A stretch of DNA of 64,000 nucleotides from Vagococcus allomyrinae (GTDB lineage: Bacteria > Bacillota > Bacilli > Lactobacillales > Vagococcaceae). Position numbers and translations under genes: made by a program. Below, one piece after another: positions 18,160-24,431 of the stretch. The notes beneath the pieces are model-generated. The model was given only the letters and a program-made list of their open reading frames with translations, searched no databases and was not told the DNA's origin. Each line of letters starts with the position of its first letter. Within the stretch, counting starts at the first letter, position 1. The stretch is from the NCBI RefSeq assembly GCF_017829975.1, contig NZ_JAEEGA010000018.1:62001-126000 (forward strand). The letters are read 5' to 3'.

Positions 18160-18194
18160 TTTTTCGGCTTTGCAGTATCTATACTACGAGCCAT
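18156..18194 (-). CDS. Candidate 12-residue leader peptide coupled to the BpsA gene
   Basis: ATG at 18194 encodes a 12-residue basic peptide (MARSIDTAKPKK) whose TGA overlaps the BpsA-like ATG as ATGA. GAAGGGA lies about 5 bases before this ATG, whereas the BpsA-like start has no such site. This suggests translational coupling. The frame is short and unproven. Confidence 0.4.
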   Translation of the reverse strand: MARSIDTAKPKK

Positions 18195-18544
18195 TCCATC
18201 CCTTCGTTTATTACTTGATGAAATGACTACCTGAATTAATTTAATTGATCCTGTCTTTGACTCGCTAAATGATAACAACGATGCAAAAAAGCCGAGATTT
18301 CTCTCAGCTCACCATTCTTGTTCATCTATCACTACATATTTAAGCAAGTGTGTTTGAATTATTTTGAGAATGTATGAGTATCTTTAGACATACCAAATAA
18401 ACTACAGTTTAATGGCTATTAAATTAATCTAGATAGATACAGTCACAATGCTCAAAAAGCACACCTCAGTCTGATATTTGATTTGCTTAACTCAAAATAA
18501 TTAATGCTACTCTTTTATTATACGGTTTGTCTTGGTAAAGTCAA
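18160..18544 (-). promoter_or_regulatory. Promoter and long leader of the polyamine gene
   Basis: TTGACT (18539-18544), a 16-base spacer and a perfect TATAAT (18517-18522) make a strong sigma-A promoter. From the predicted start near 18510 the leader runs about 350 bases to the gene, with the GAAA-loop terminator in its middle. I do not recognise a known riboswitch class. Control by polyamine or S-adenosylmethionine is an inference from position and downstream gene only. Confidence 0.6.
18285..18308 (-). terminator. Intrinsic terminator inside the BpsA-SpeD leader
   Basis: GCTGAGA-GAAA-TCTCGGC, a 7-bp stem with a GAAA tetraloop, followed by TTTTTT on the minus strand. It lies about 125 bases upstream of the BpsA-like start and about 200 bases downstream of the best promoter, the position expected for an attenuator. 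It could instead end an unrelated short RNA. Confidence 0.7.
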
Positions 18545-18546
18545 AT

Positions 18547-18588
18547 AAAAGATGAGCAATCCCTATCTATGGGAAACCCACCTTTTAT
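18547..18588. terminator. Hairpin behind the LPQTG gene
   Basis: AAAAGATGAGCAATCCC pairs imperfectly with GGGAAACCCACCTTTT around an 8-base loop, with T-rich ends in both directions. It would shield the polyamine promoter from the upstream surface-protein transcript. Confidence 0.6.
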
Positions 18589-18641
18589 CCGCAGTTCTTA
18601 ATTGCTAAACGAGCTAATACAACAAAAAATGAATCATGACT

Positions 18642-18750
18642 CTAACTATATAGTTTCCAGTAAAAAAACGCGATCAACCGTTAAATTTTCAGCTGAACAG
18701 AAGCTAAAAATAACCTTCTCAGTGGACTATATTTCTGAATTATATTACGA
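18642..18750. repeat. Dispersed palindromic repeat, copy B
   Basis: Shares AACTATATAGTT-CCA at the left, the middle block ACCGTTAAA-TTTCAGC, and GTGGACTATAT at the right with copy A (6560-6695). The ends are again imperfect inverted repeats. It lies directly after the stop of the LPQTG protein gene. About 109 bp, shorter than copy A, and lacking its inner perfect 10-bp pair. Confidence 0.6.
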
Positions 18751-18760
18751 GGTGTCTCTA

Positions 18761-19660
18761 TTAAAATAATTTAAATCTTCTTTCGCAATAAAACAAACCT
18801 GCTGTTGCCAATAGAATAACGCCTACTGCAATTACTACATTATTTATTCTTACACCTGTTTGTGGCAAGATATTTTTCTTATTTTCTTTACTTTTATCAG
18901 ACTCTGATGATGAGTTTTCTGATGAAGTTAAGTTTTCTCCAGGAATAGTGAATTCAACTTCATCACTATAATTAACCTGACTTGACATATCGTCATATGC
19001 CTTAAGGAACCATTTAGTCCCAACTTCTTCCATACCACCAATTTCAAAATAACCTTTTTCATTTGCAATAACATGACCTTGTCCATACCCTTTATCGATT
19101 TCACCATGATAAGTAACCCAAGCTTTTGGATCAGTCGTTCCAACTATTGCTTTTTTTTCGTCGTCATATGCTACATCTGTTAATTTGATAGTTGCTACAT
19201 CATTACTGACTAAATACCCCGCTAAAATAGTTTTAGTAATTCCATCTTTATCTACTCCAGTTAATTTAACACTGTTTGGAAACTGCCCTATTACGTCTGT
19301 TGAAGGTATTTGATTGTCAACAAATTGAAATTCTTTTATTCCACGCTCTATCACTTTCTCAGTATCATCTAAATAATTGTAAAAATCTTGAGTAGTCAAT
19401 TTCTGATTTTTCTTTACCGGAACAAGTATTGTCCCCAAATCTATTATGGCTGAATCTTTTTCATTTATCGCGTCTAGTTCTTCACTACTCTCACTTGTCA
19501 TACTTTCTTCTTCGCTTACTGGGTTAGCTGATGTGAGATCATTCACAACAGAATTACTTGTTACCTCAGCTCTATCTTCTGACATTTCAGTTGTCTCAGC
19601 ATTTACGTAACTCCAGCCAAAAAGGCTAAATAAAACTGTTAGATACACGACTTTTTTCAT
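18761..19660 (-). CDS. LPQTG-anchored cell wall surface protein
   Basis: 299 residues from the chosen ATG at 19660, which has GGAG 8 bases before it; upstream ATGs at 19666 and 19690 are spaced badly. A signal peptide ends around ...YVNAE, followed by a Ser/Glu-rich stretch (about 20-60). Two beta-rich segments follow; the second (AWVTYHGEIDKGYGQGHVIA) resembles bacterial Ig-like repeats. The sortase motif LPQTG is at 265-269, then a hydrophobic segment and a basic tail. It should be covalently linked to peptidoglycan by sortase A. Ligand unknown; adhesin-like by layout only. Confidence 0.85.
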   Translation of the reverse strand: MKKVVYLTVLFSLFGWSYVNAETTEMSEDRAEVTSNSVVNDLTSANPVSEEESMTSESSEELDAINEKDSAIIDLGTILVPVKKNQKLTTQDFYNYLDDTEKVIERGIKEFQFVDNQIPSTDVIGQFPNSVKLTGVDKDGITKTILAGYLVSNDVATIKLTDVAYDDEKKAIVGTTDPKAWVTYHGEIDKGYGQGHVIANEKGYFEIGGMEEVGTKWFLKAYDDMSSQVNYSDEVEFTIPGENLTSSENSSSESDKSKENKKNILPQTGVRINNVVIAVGVILLATAGLFYCERRFKLF

Positions 19661-19861
19661 CTTCATCTCTCCTCTTCTGTTAAACTTCATTTAACCGTAA
19701 CTTAATTGTAACATTAAAGAAATATAAAACAAGTTTTTTTAACAAAAGAAATATTAAGAAATATTTAAGGTTGCGTTTACAAGTTTAGCTACTCCCACCC
19801 TATCCGATCAAACTAGCTTTTTAGCCACAAAAAAAAAGCCCTCTACGGGGCAATTTTAAGG

Positions 19862-20275
19862 TTAATAAGACGATTCAATCATCTCTAGCATCTTTTTAAA
19901 TTGACGCTTTTTCAGAAAGCCTAGAAGCGTTCCTACGACCATGTCGTTTAACTTCTGCATGGTTCCGAATGACTTCATTTCTTCATGATAGATCACTTCA
20001 CAGCTCTTATCATCAATTGGTTGAATCTCGTATTGGACCAGAAAGTCATTACGGGTTGTAGAAGTTCTAAAATGATAAGATTGATTTTCAATGTGTTTTT
20101 CAATTTTGATTTTGGCTTTGCTGCTTTTAGAGTATTCCTTGACATACTCAAAATTGTTTAACTGCTTTTTGGTTACATTTTTGCCGGTTTGTTTGCGAAT
20201 GTCAAACAACACTGAGTCGATAATTTTATCATATAAAAAGGGTGCCGGTACATCTAATTTTTTAACAATCTGCAT
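19862..20275 (-). CDS. DUF3284 domain protein
   Basis: 137 residues from the ATG at 20275 (GAGG 8 bases upstream); a GTG at 20284 is the alternative. It resembles DUF3284 proteins, START/SRPBCC-like lipid- or ligand-binding folds often found beside PTS loci in lactic acid bacteria. Sequence features are a conserved MQIVKKLDVPAPFLYDKI start, YHFRTSTTRND in the middle and a basic C-terminal helix. It follows two small genes and the PTS IIC on the same strand, but a terminator separates it from the PTS genes. Function unknown. Confidence 0.7.
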   Translation of the reverse strand: MQIVKKLDVPAPFLYDKIIDSVLFDIRKQTGKNVTKKQLNNFEYVKEYSKSSKAKIKIEKHIENQSYHFRTSTTRNDFLVQYEIQPIDDKSCEVIYHEEMKSFGTMQKLNDMVVGTLLGFLKKRQFKKMLEMIESSY

Positions 20276-20306
20276 TTCGTTCACCTCTCTGGAAAATAGC
20301 GGGTTG

Positions 20307-20498
20307 CTACTTCTTGTCGTTTTTATTTTTCAAAGCTTTTTCTTTTTTTGCTCCTGCTGAATAAGCGATGCCGCCGGATATCAGAAAGGCGATACCGGTT
20401 ACCATGTTCAACAAGTTGTATTGTCCTGTATTTTGGTTGGCGCTATACAGAATAATTAATAAGCCAATACTACATAAAAACAAACCACCTTTAGTCAT
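20307..20498 (-). CDS. Small two-helix membrane protein (DUF3188-like)
   Basis: 63 residues: hydrophobic helix about 4-20, a short loop (SANQNTGQYN), a second helix about 28-48 and a lysine-rich tail, presumably cytoplasmic. It resembles DUF3188 proteins of Lactobacillales. It sits 22 bases upstream of the DUF3284 gene on the same strand, so the two probably share a transcript. Function unknown. Confidence 0.65.
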   Translation of the reverse strand: MTKGGLFLCSIGLLIILYSANQNTGQYNLLNMVTGIAFLISGGIAYSAGAKKEKALKNKNDKK

Positions 20499-20523
20499 CT
20501 TGATCCATCCATTCTTTTGTCTG

Positions 20524-20748
20524 CTATTTTACGCCACTTGCTTGAAAGTATAATACAGAGCCCCAAGGTTGTTCTTTAATGGTATTTTTCGCAATCCGGG
20601 CTGCTCCGTCAACGTCTTCACTGTTCACGTCGAAATACAGTTTAATTCCTTTTTTCTCTTTAAATGTAAAGGTAACGCCGTCTTTCTCCAAGCCATCTAA
20701 TAATTCGATCATTTTATCCTGTGAAACTGGTGCGTTTAATTCAATCAT
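20524..20748 (-). CDS. Conserved small protein of unknown function
   Basis: 74 residues, soluble, alternating charged and hydrophobic positions, with a compact alpha/beta look (VTFTFKEKKGIKLYFDV, then SVLYFQASGVK). Not recognised as a named family with confidence. It leads the small minus-strand unit with the DUF3188-like and DUF3284-like genes, 25 bases upstream of the former. Good start region, ordinary codon use. Confidence 0.65.
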   Translation of the reverse strand: MIELNAPVSQDKMIELLDGLEKDGVTFTFKEKKGIKLYFDVNSEDVDGAARIAKNTIKEQPWGSVLYFQASGVK

Positions 20749-20776
20749 TTGTCGTTCCTTCTTCCTATGGTTTTTA

Positions 20777-20822
20777 ATAAAAAGGAGTTGCTTCCACCTC
20801 TAGGAAGCGTCGGCAACTCCTT
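20777..20822 (-). terminator. Terminator of the PTS IIB-IIA-IIC operon
   Basis: GGAGTTGC...GCAACTCC outer stem with an inner CTTCC/GGAAG pair, followed by TTTTTATT on the minus strand, 60-100 bases after the IIC stop. Confidence 0.85.
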
Positions 20823-20879
20823 ATACATCTTAATTCATTATAGCATAATTCGTGCTTTCGTTAAAACGTTGAGGCTATT

Positions 20880-22325
20880 TTAGTTTTCGTTTTCACCTAA
20901 AGCTGGATCCATTTTATTGGCTGCAATAACGAATGGTACCCAGATGATGAAAGTTGCTGCCATACAGATAAGAGAGACAATTGGTGCTCTCCAGTCAGCC
21001 CCGGTAGCTAGGAATGCTAGTAAACCAGGCGGCACGACCCAGGCAACAGCTTGTGTTACTGGCGCGACTAAGCCCCATGAGGTAGCTAAGTAACCGATTG
21101 TTGTGGCAACAATTGGAGCTAAGATGAATGGGATAAACATAATCGCATTTAAGACGATTGGTAAACCAAACATGATTGGTTCGTTGATGTTAAAGATACC
21201 AGGTCCTAATGATAGTTTTGCGATGGTTAAGTAATCCGCACGTTTAGAGAATAGTAACAGTGCTAAGATTAAGGTAATCGTACCACCTGAACCACCAAAC
21301 ATTGAGAAGATATCAAATGAACCACGTACCCACATAAAGGCTTTGCCATCTTTAATCGCTTCTAAGACAGCGGCACGGCCTTCTAAGCCATTGTAACCTT
21401 TTTGGTAAATATCAATATTGATCAATTGGCCTTGTCCGAAGATTCCTTCTAAAACAGGAGCCATAACGTTGGTTCCGTGAATACCGAAGAACCAGAAAAT
21501 TTGAATTGCTAATTGAATGACTAAAATAGCGCCTAAACCTTGAGTGAAGCCCATTAATGGCTTAGCAATCATTTCTTGAATCCAGTCGATAAATAATTGG
21601 CCTGTTAACTCGCCAAAGGCAAAGTTAAAGATCGCTACGACATACAAGGCAACTGTGGCAGGAATGATCGCTGCAAAAGCGCTTGATACTGCTGGTGGTA
21701 CTGAATCTGGTAATTTGATGGTAATGTTTTTTTGCATTAATTTAGCAAAGATAATAACTGATACAGCGCCAATAATCATGGCAGTAAAGAAGGCATTTCC
21801 GTTTAAGTGATTAAGGTTTAACCAGCCCCACAAGCCAACGCTTAGTTGACCGTCTGGTGTAACAGTTGCGCCTATTTCTGAACCAGTGATAGCAGTTGCA
21901 ATCTTTTCAGGTATTTTCATGCCTAAGTCTGCAGAGTTGCTTGGTCCAAATGAAATTCCTTGAATAAGTGCTGCTAGTGACACAATACCACCGGCTAAAA
22001 CGTTCACGTTGTAAGCTTTAGCTAGATTATATCCCCAAGAAAAGGCGAAGATTAACCCGGCGATGGCGATGGTTCCGTTCCAGACAAAACCATTGACACT
22101 GATAATTTGTTTGATGACTGGAATTGTTGTTCCGTCATACCCGTCAATAAATTCTTTTGGTAAATCTCTAATAATAGCGTTGATCATAACCGCAATCGAT
22201 CCGGCCATTGTTGCTGGCATGGTACCAATAAAGGCATCACGCAAGGCAACTAAGTGTTTCTGTCCCCCAATTTTCGCTGCAATCGGTAGTATATACCGTT
22301 CCAGCCATGCTGTTAGTGCATTCAT
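20880..22325 (-). CDS. PTS cellobiose/lactose-type transporter subunit IIC
   Basis: Membrane channel of a Lac-family phosphotransferase system, 481 residues with about ten hydrophobic segments. Family features are the N-terminal LERYILPIAAKIGGQKHL, the conserved IFWFFGIHGTNVMAPVLEGI region, and NINEPIMFGLPIVLNAIMFIPF with the substrate-contacting Asn-Glu-Pro. It imports a beta-glucoside with phosphorylation by the IIB subunit encoded upstream. A 156-base gap separates it from IIA, unusual for this operon, and no second promoter is evident there. Sugar specificity unknown. Confidence 0.92.
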   Translation of the reverse strand: MNALTAWLERYILPIAAKIGGQKHLVALRDAFIGTMPATMAGSIAVMINAIIRDLPKEFIDGYDGTTIPVIKQIISVNGFVWNGTIAIAGLIFAFSWGYNLAKAYNVNVLAGGIVSLAALIQGISFGPSNSADLGMKIPEKIATAITGSEIGATVTPDGQLSVGLWGWLNLNHLNGNAFFTAMIIGAVSVIIFAKLMQKNITIKLPDSVPPAVSSAFAAIIPATVALYVVAIFNFAFGELTGQLFIDWIQEMIAKPLMGFTQGLGAILVIQLAIQIFWFFGIHGTNVMAPVLEGIFGQGQLINIDIYQKGYNGLEGRAAVLEAIKDGKAFMWVRGSFDIFSMFGGSGGTITLILALLLFSKRADYLTIAKLSLGPGIFNINEPIMFGLPIVLNAIMFIPFILAPIVATTIGYLATSWGLVAPVTQAVAWVVPPGLLAFLATGADWRAPIVSLICMAATFIIWVPFVIAANKMDPALGENEN

Positions 22326-22481
22326 TTCATTTCCTCCTATAAATTGAAATATATGCTAAAGAAGTTTCCTTCTTAAAGCCAAACTGATCACAAGTCCCGT
22401 TCAAAAAACTGGTGAGTAGTATTTCCCAAAGGTTTACTTTCCAACAATCCCTGTCCCTATGGTTAAAATCCGTTCTACTGA

Positions 22482-22796
22482 TTACTCAGCAATTTTTTGG
22501 TGCAATTCAATGATTTCTTTAGCCAAATCGGTAAAGGCAATGGCGGTCATTAAGTGATCTTGACTGTGAACTGTCAAAAGTGTTACCGTCATATGCTCGC
22601 CTTGAGCTTCTTTAGTTAACAAACCAGTTTGTGAATGATGGGCTTGCACTAATGAAGCTTCAGCACTTTTAATTTTCTCTGCTGCTTCATCAAAGTTACC
22701 AGCTTTAGCGGCTTGAATCGCCTCCATTGCGTCACTTTTGGCATTTCCTGCATTAACGATTAATCCCATGATTGATTCTAAATTTGCTTCATCCAT
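22482..22796 (-). CDS. PTS Lac-family IIA subunit, copy 1
   Basis: 104 residues, three-helix IIA of the lactose/cellobiose type. It takes phosphate from HPr on the His of VHSQDH (His77, with Asp80 as trimer metal ligand) and passes it to IIB. It differs from the second IIA (23593-23907) at only three residues (Asn34/Lys, Gln51/Glu, last residue Glu/Asp), although many codons differ silently. In operon with IIB copy 1 upstream and IIC downstream. Confidence 0.93.
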   Translation of the reverse strand: MDEANLESIMGLIVNAGNAKSDAMEAIQAAKAGNFDEAAEKIKSAEASLVQAHHSQTGLLTKEAQGEHMTVTLLTVHSQDHLMTAIAFTDLAKEIIELHQKIAE

Positions 22797-22832
22797 CTAA
22801 ACATATACTCCTCTTACAATTATTAGTTGTCT

Positions 22833-23153
22833 TTATTCCTTGATTAAGTTTAGGGCCACTTTTAAGACATTTTCACCGTTCATCATGCCGTAGTCTTTCA
22901 TGTCAATGACATCTAAAGGAATGCCCATCGGCGCCAATTTTTGTTCAAATTGACCTTTCATGAATCTTACTTGTGGGCCCAGTAATAAGACATCCACATT
23001 TTTGTCTGCTAAACTTGAATCCGCATCTGATGCTGAAACGGCAAAGATATCGGCTTCAATACCTTGAGTTTCGGCAGCTTTTTGCATTTTTGTTACTAAT
23101 AAACTGGTGCTCATTCCTGCTGAACATACTAACATAATTGTTTTTTTAGCCAT
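22833..23153 (-). CDS. PTS Lac-family IIB subunit, copy 1
   Basis: 106 residues with the phosphorylated Cys10 in LVCSAGMSTSLL and the P-loop-like fold of IIB-cellobiose proteins. Accepts phosphate from IIA and phosphorylates the sugar during transport through IIC. It differs from copy 2 at five of 106 residues. First gene after a sigma-54 promoter (23248-23264). Confidence 0.93.
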   Translation of the reverse strand: MAKKTIMLVCSAGMSTSLLVTKMQKAAETQGIEADIFAVSASDADSSLADKNVDVLLLGPQVRFMKGQFEQKLAPMGIPLDVIDMKDYGMMNGENVLKVALNLIKE

Positions 23154-23247
23154 TTGTCTTCTCCTCTTTCCTTTTTGGAAGCTTTTCTCTAACTGGCCGT
23201 TTTGTCGGTCAGTCGGAGGTAACTTCTTTTGCTTACACGTTTATATA

Positions 23248-23264
23248 AGCAATTATCGTGCCAA
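23248..23264 (-). promoter_or_regulatory. Sigma-54 promoter of PTS module 1
   Basis: Minus strand TGGCAC-GATAA-TTGC: -24 element rc of 23259-23264 (with flanking G) and -12 element rc of 23249-23252, with the strict five-base spacing of RpoN promoters. The downstream bases ACACGTTTATATAAGCAA (read on plus) are identical to those at the module 2 promoter, showing the promoter was duplicated with its genes. Confidence 0.9.
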
Positions 23265-23534
23265 CTTTTTTAAACACCTCAATCATTGACGTAACAGCTT
23301 CTACAATGGTCCAGACCAATTACTCACAATTTTACACATAACGTTATAACGTTACACACTGTCAAGACAAGTTGACTAAACCCCTTCTGAATCCTTCACT
23401 TGTTATTTTTTTATTTTCTACACACTCAAGATCAGCTGTTTTAGCAAATAAATTAGGGAATTCAGTTTAGTTTGTCGCTTTAGGATTTTGTTCGTTCATT
23501 AAAAGATCGTATTTATTAAACAGTTAGACACACT

Positions 23535-23570
23535 AAAGAAAGACGATGATCATCTGCCACCGTCTTTCTG
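23535..23570 (-). terminator. Terminator of PTS module 2
   Basis: AGAAAGACG / CGTCTTTCT stem around a 15-base loop, just after the second IIA stop. The T run is short (CTTTCTTTA), so some read-through toward module 1 is possible. Confidence 0.65.
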
Positions 23571-23592
23571 TCGTTTGATTCAATTTTACCGC

Positions 23593-23907
23593 TTAATCAG
23601 CGATTTTTTGGTGTAATTCAATGATCTCTTTAGCCAAGTCTGTAAAGGCAATGGCTGTCATTAAGTGATCTTGACTGTGAACCGTTAAAAGTGTCACGGT
23701 CATATGTTCGCCTTGAGCTTCTTTCGTTAGCAAGCCCGTTTGTGAGTGATGAGCTTCGACTAATGATGCTTCAGCACTTTTAATTTTCTCTGCTGCTTCG
23801 TCAAATTTTCCTGCTTTGGCTGCTTGAATGGCTTCCATTGCATCACTTTTTGCGTTTCCTGCGTTAACGATTAATCCCATGATTGATTCTAAATTTGCTT
23901 CATCCAT
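23593..23907 (-). CDS. PTS Lac-family IIA subunit, copy 2
   Basis: 104 residues, near-identical protein to copy 1 with the same VHSQDH active site (His77). Its gene ends in a terminator and no IIC follows, so it must serve the IIC of module 1 or another IIC such as the orphan at 47077. Extra soluble IIA/IIB dosage, or supply to other IICs, is an inference. Confidence 0.92.
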   Translation of the reverse strand: MDEANLESIMGLIVNAGNAKSDAMEAIQAAKAGKFDEAAEKIKSAEASLVEAHHSQTGLLTKEAQGEHMTVTLLTVHSQDHLMTAIAFTDLAKEIIELHQKIAD

Positions 23908-23947
23908 CTGTAAATGCTCCTATCTATCTAACAAGTGTTGGGGGTGA

Positions 23948-24268
23948 TTATTCACCGATTAAGTTTAATGCTACTTTTAAGACGTTTTCGCCATTCATCA
24001 TGCCGTAGTCTTTCATGTCAATGACGTCTAAGGGAATTCCCATCGGCGCTAATTTTTGTTCGAATTGGCCTTTCATGAATCTTACTTGTGGGCCTAATAA
24101 TAAGACATTAACGTCTTTATCCGCTAAGTTTGAATCAGCATCTGATGCTGACACCGCAAAGATATCTGCTTCAATTCCTTGTGCTTCTGCTGCCTTTTGC
24201 ATTTTTGTTACTAATAAACTGGTACTCATTCCTGCTGAACATACTAACATAATTGTTTTTTTAGCCAT
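23948..24268 (-). CDS. PTS Lac-family IIB subunit, copy 2
   Basis: 106 residues with Cys10 in LVCSAGMSTSLL. It differs from copy 1 at Thr/Ala29, Ser/Asn47, Asn/Asp52, Asp/Asn54 and Lys/Gly105. First gene of module 2, 46 bases after the sigma-54 -12 element, with IIA copy 2 downstream by 40 bases. Confidence 0.92.
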   Translation of the reverse strand: MAKKTIMLVCSAGMSTSLLVTKMQKAAEAQGIEADIFAVSASDADSNLADKDVNVLLLGPQVRFMKGQFEQKLAPMGIPLDVIDMKDYGMMNGENVLKVALNLIGE

Positions 24269-24313
24269 TTTTATATACGCTCCTAAAGATTATTTTGATT
24301 ACACGTTTATATA

Positions 24314-24330
24314 AGCAAAAACCGTGCCAA
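24314..24330 (-). promoter_or_regulatory. Sigma-54 promoter of PTS module 2
   Basis: Minus strand TGGCAC-GGTTT-TTGC, perfect -24 (rc 24324-24329) and -12 (rc 24315-24318) spacing. Its -24 element is also the descending arm of a terminator hairpin (24317-24345), so the same bases may act in both roles. Confidence 0.9.
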
Positions 24331-24345
24331 CTTTTCGGCACGGTT
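24317..24345 (-). terminator. Terminator of the LevR-like gene, overlapping a sigma-54 promoter
   Basis: AACCGTGCC (24320-24328) and GGCACGGTT (24337-24345) form a perfect 9-bp stem with an 8-base loop, followed on the minus strand by TTTTTGC. It lies about 90 bases after the LevR-like stop codon. The descending stem arm and T run form the spacer and elements of the module 2 promoter. Confidence 0.85.
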
Positions 24346-24431
24346 AAAACAAGGGCTAATTTAGGGTTTTACTGGTAATTGTCAGATAATTTAAAACTGT
24401 ACACAGCAATTGACATGACTACACACTAAGG

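Larger units (their letters stand above)
23154..23592. other. Spacer between the two PTS modules
   Basis: No gene. It holds the terminator of module 2, about 250 AT-rich bases that may contain activator sites for the LevR-like protein, and the sigma-54 promoter of module 1. An oppositely oriented open frame over the promoter is not credible as a gene. Confidence 0.6.

Noticed and set aside
18160-18544. T-box, SAM or preQ1 riboswitch in the polyamine gene leader
   Set aside because: I could not find the conserved T-box sequence or a recognisable SAM or preQ1 core; only a generic attenuator layout is supported.
16154-18760. A genomic island inserted at tRNA-Arg
   Set aside because: The tRNA 3' end faces the other way, and I see no integrase and no duplicated tRNA end.
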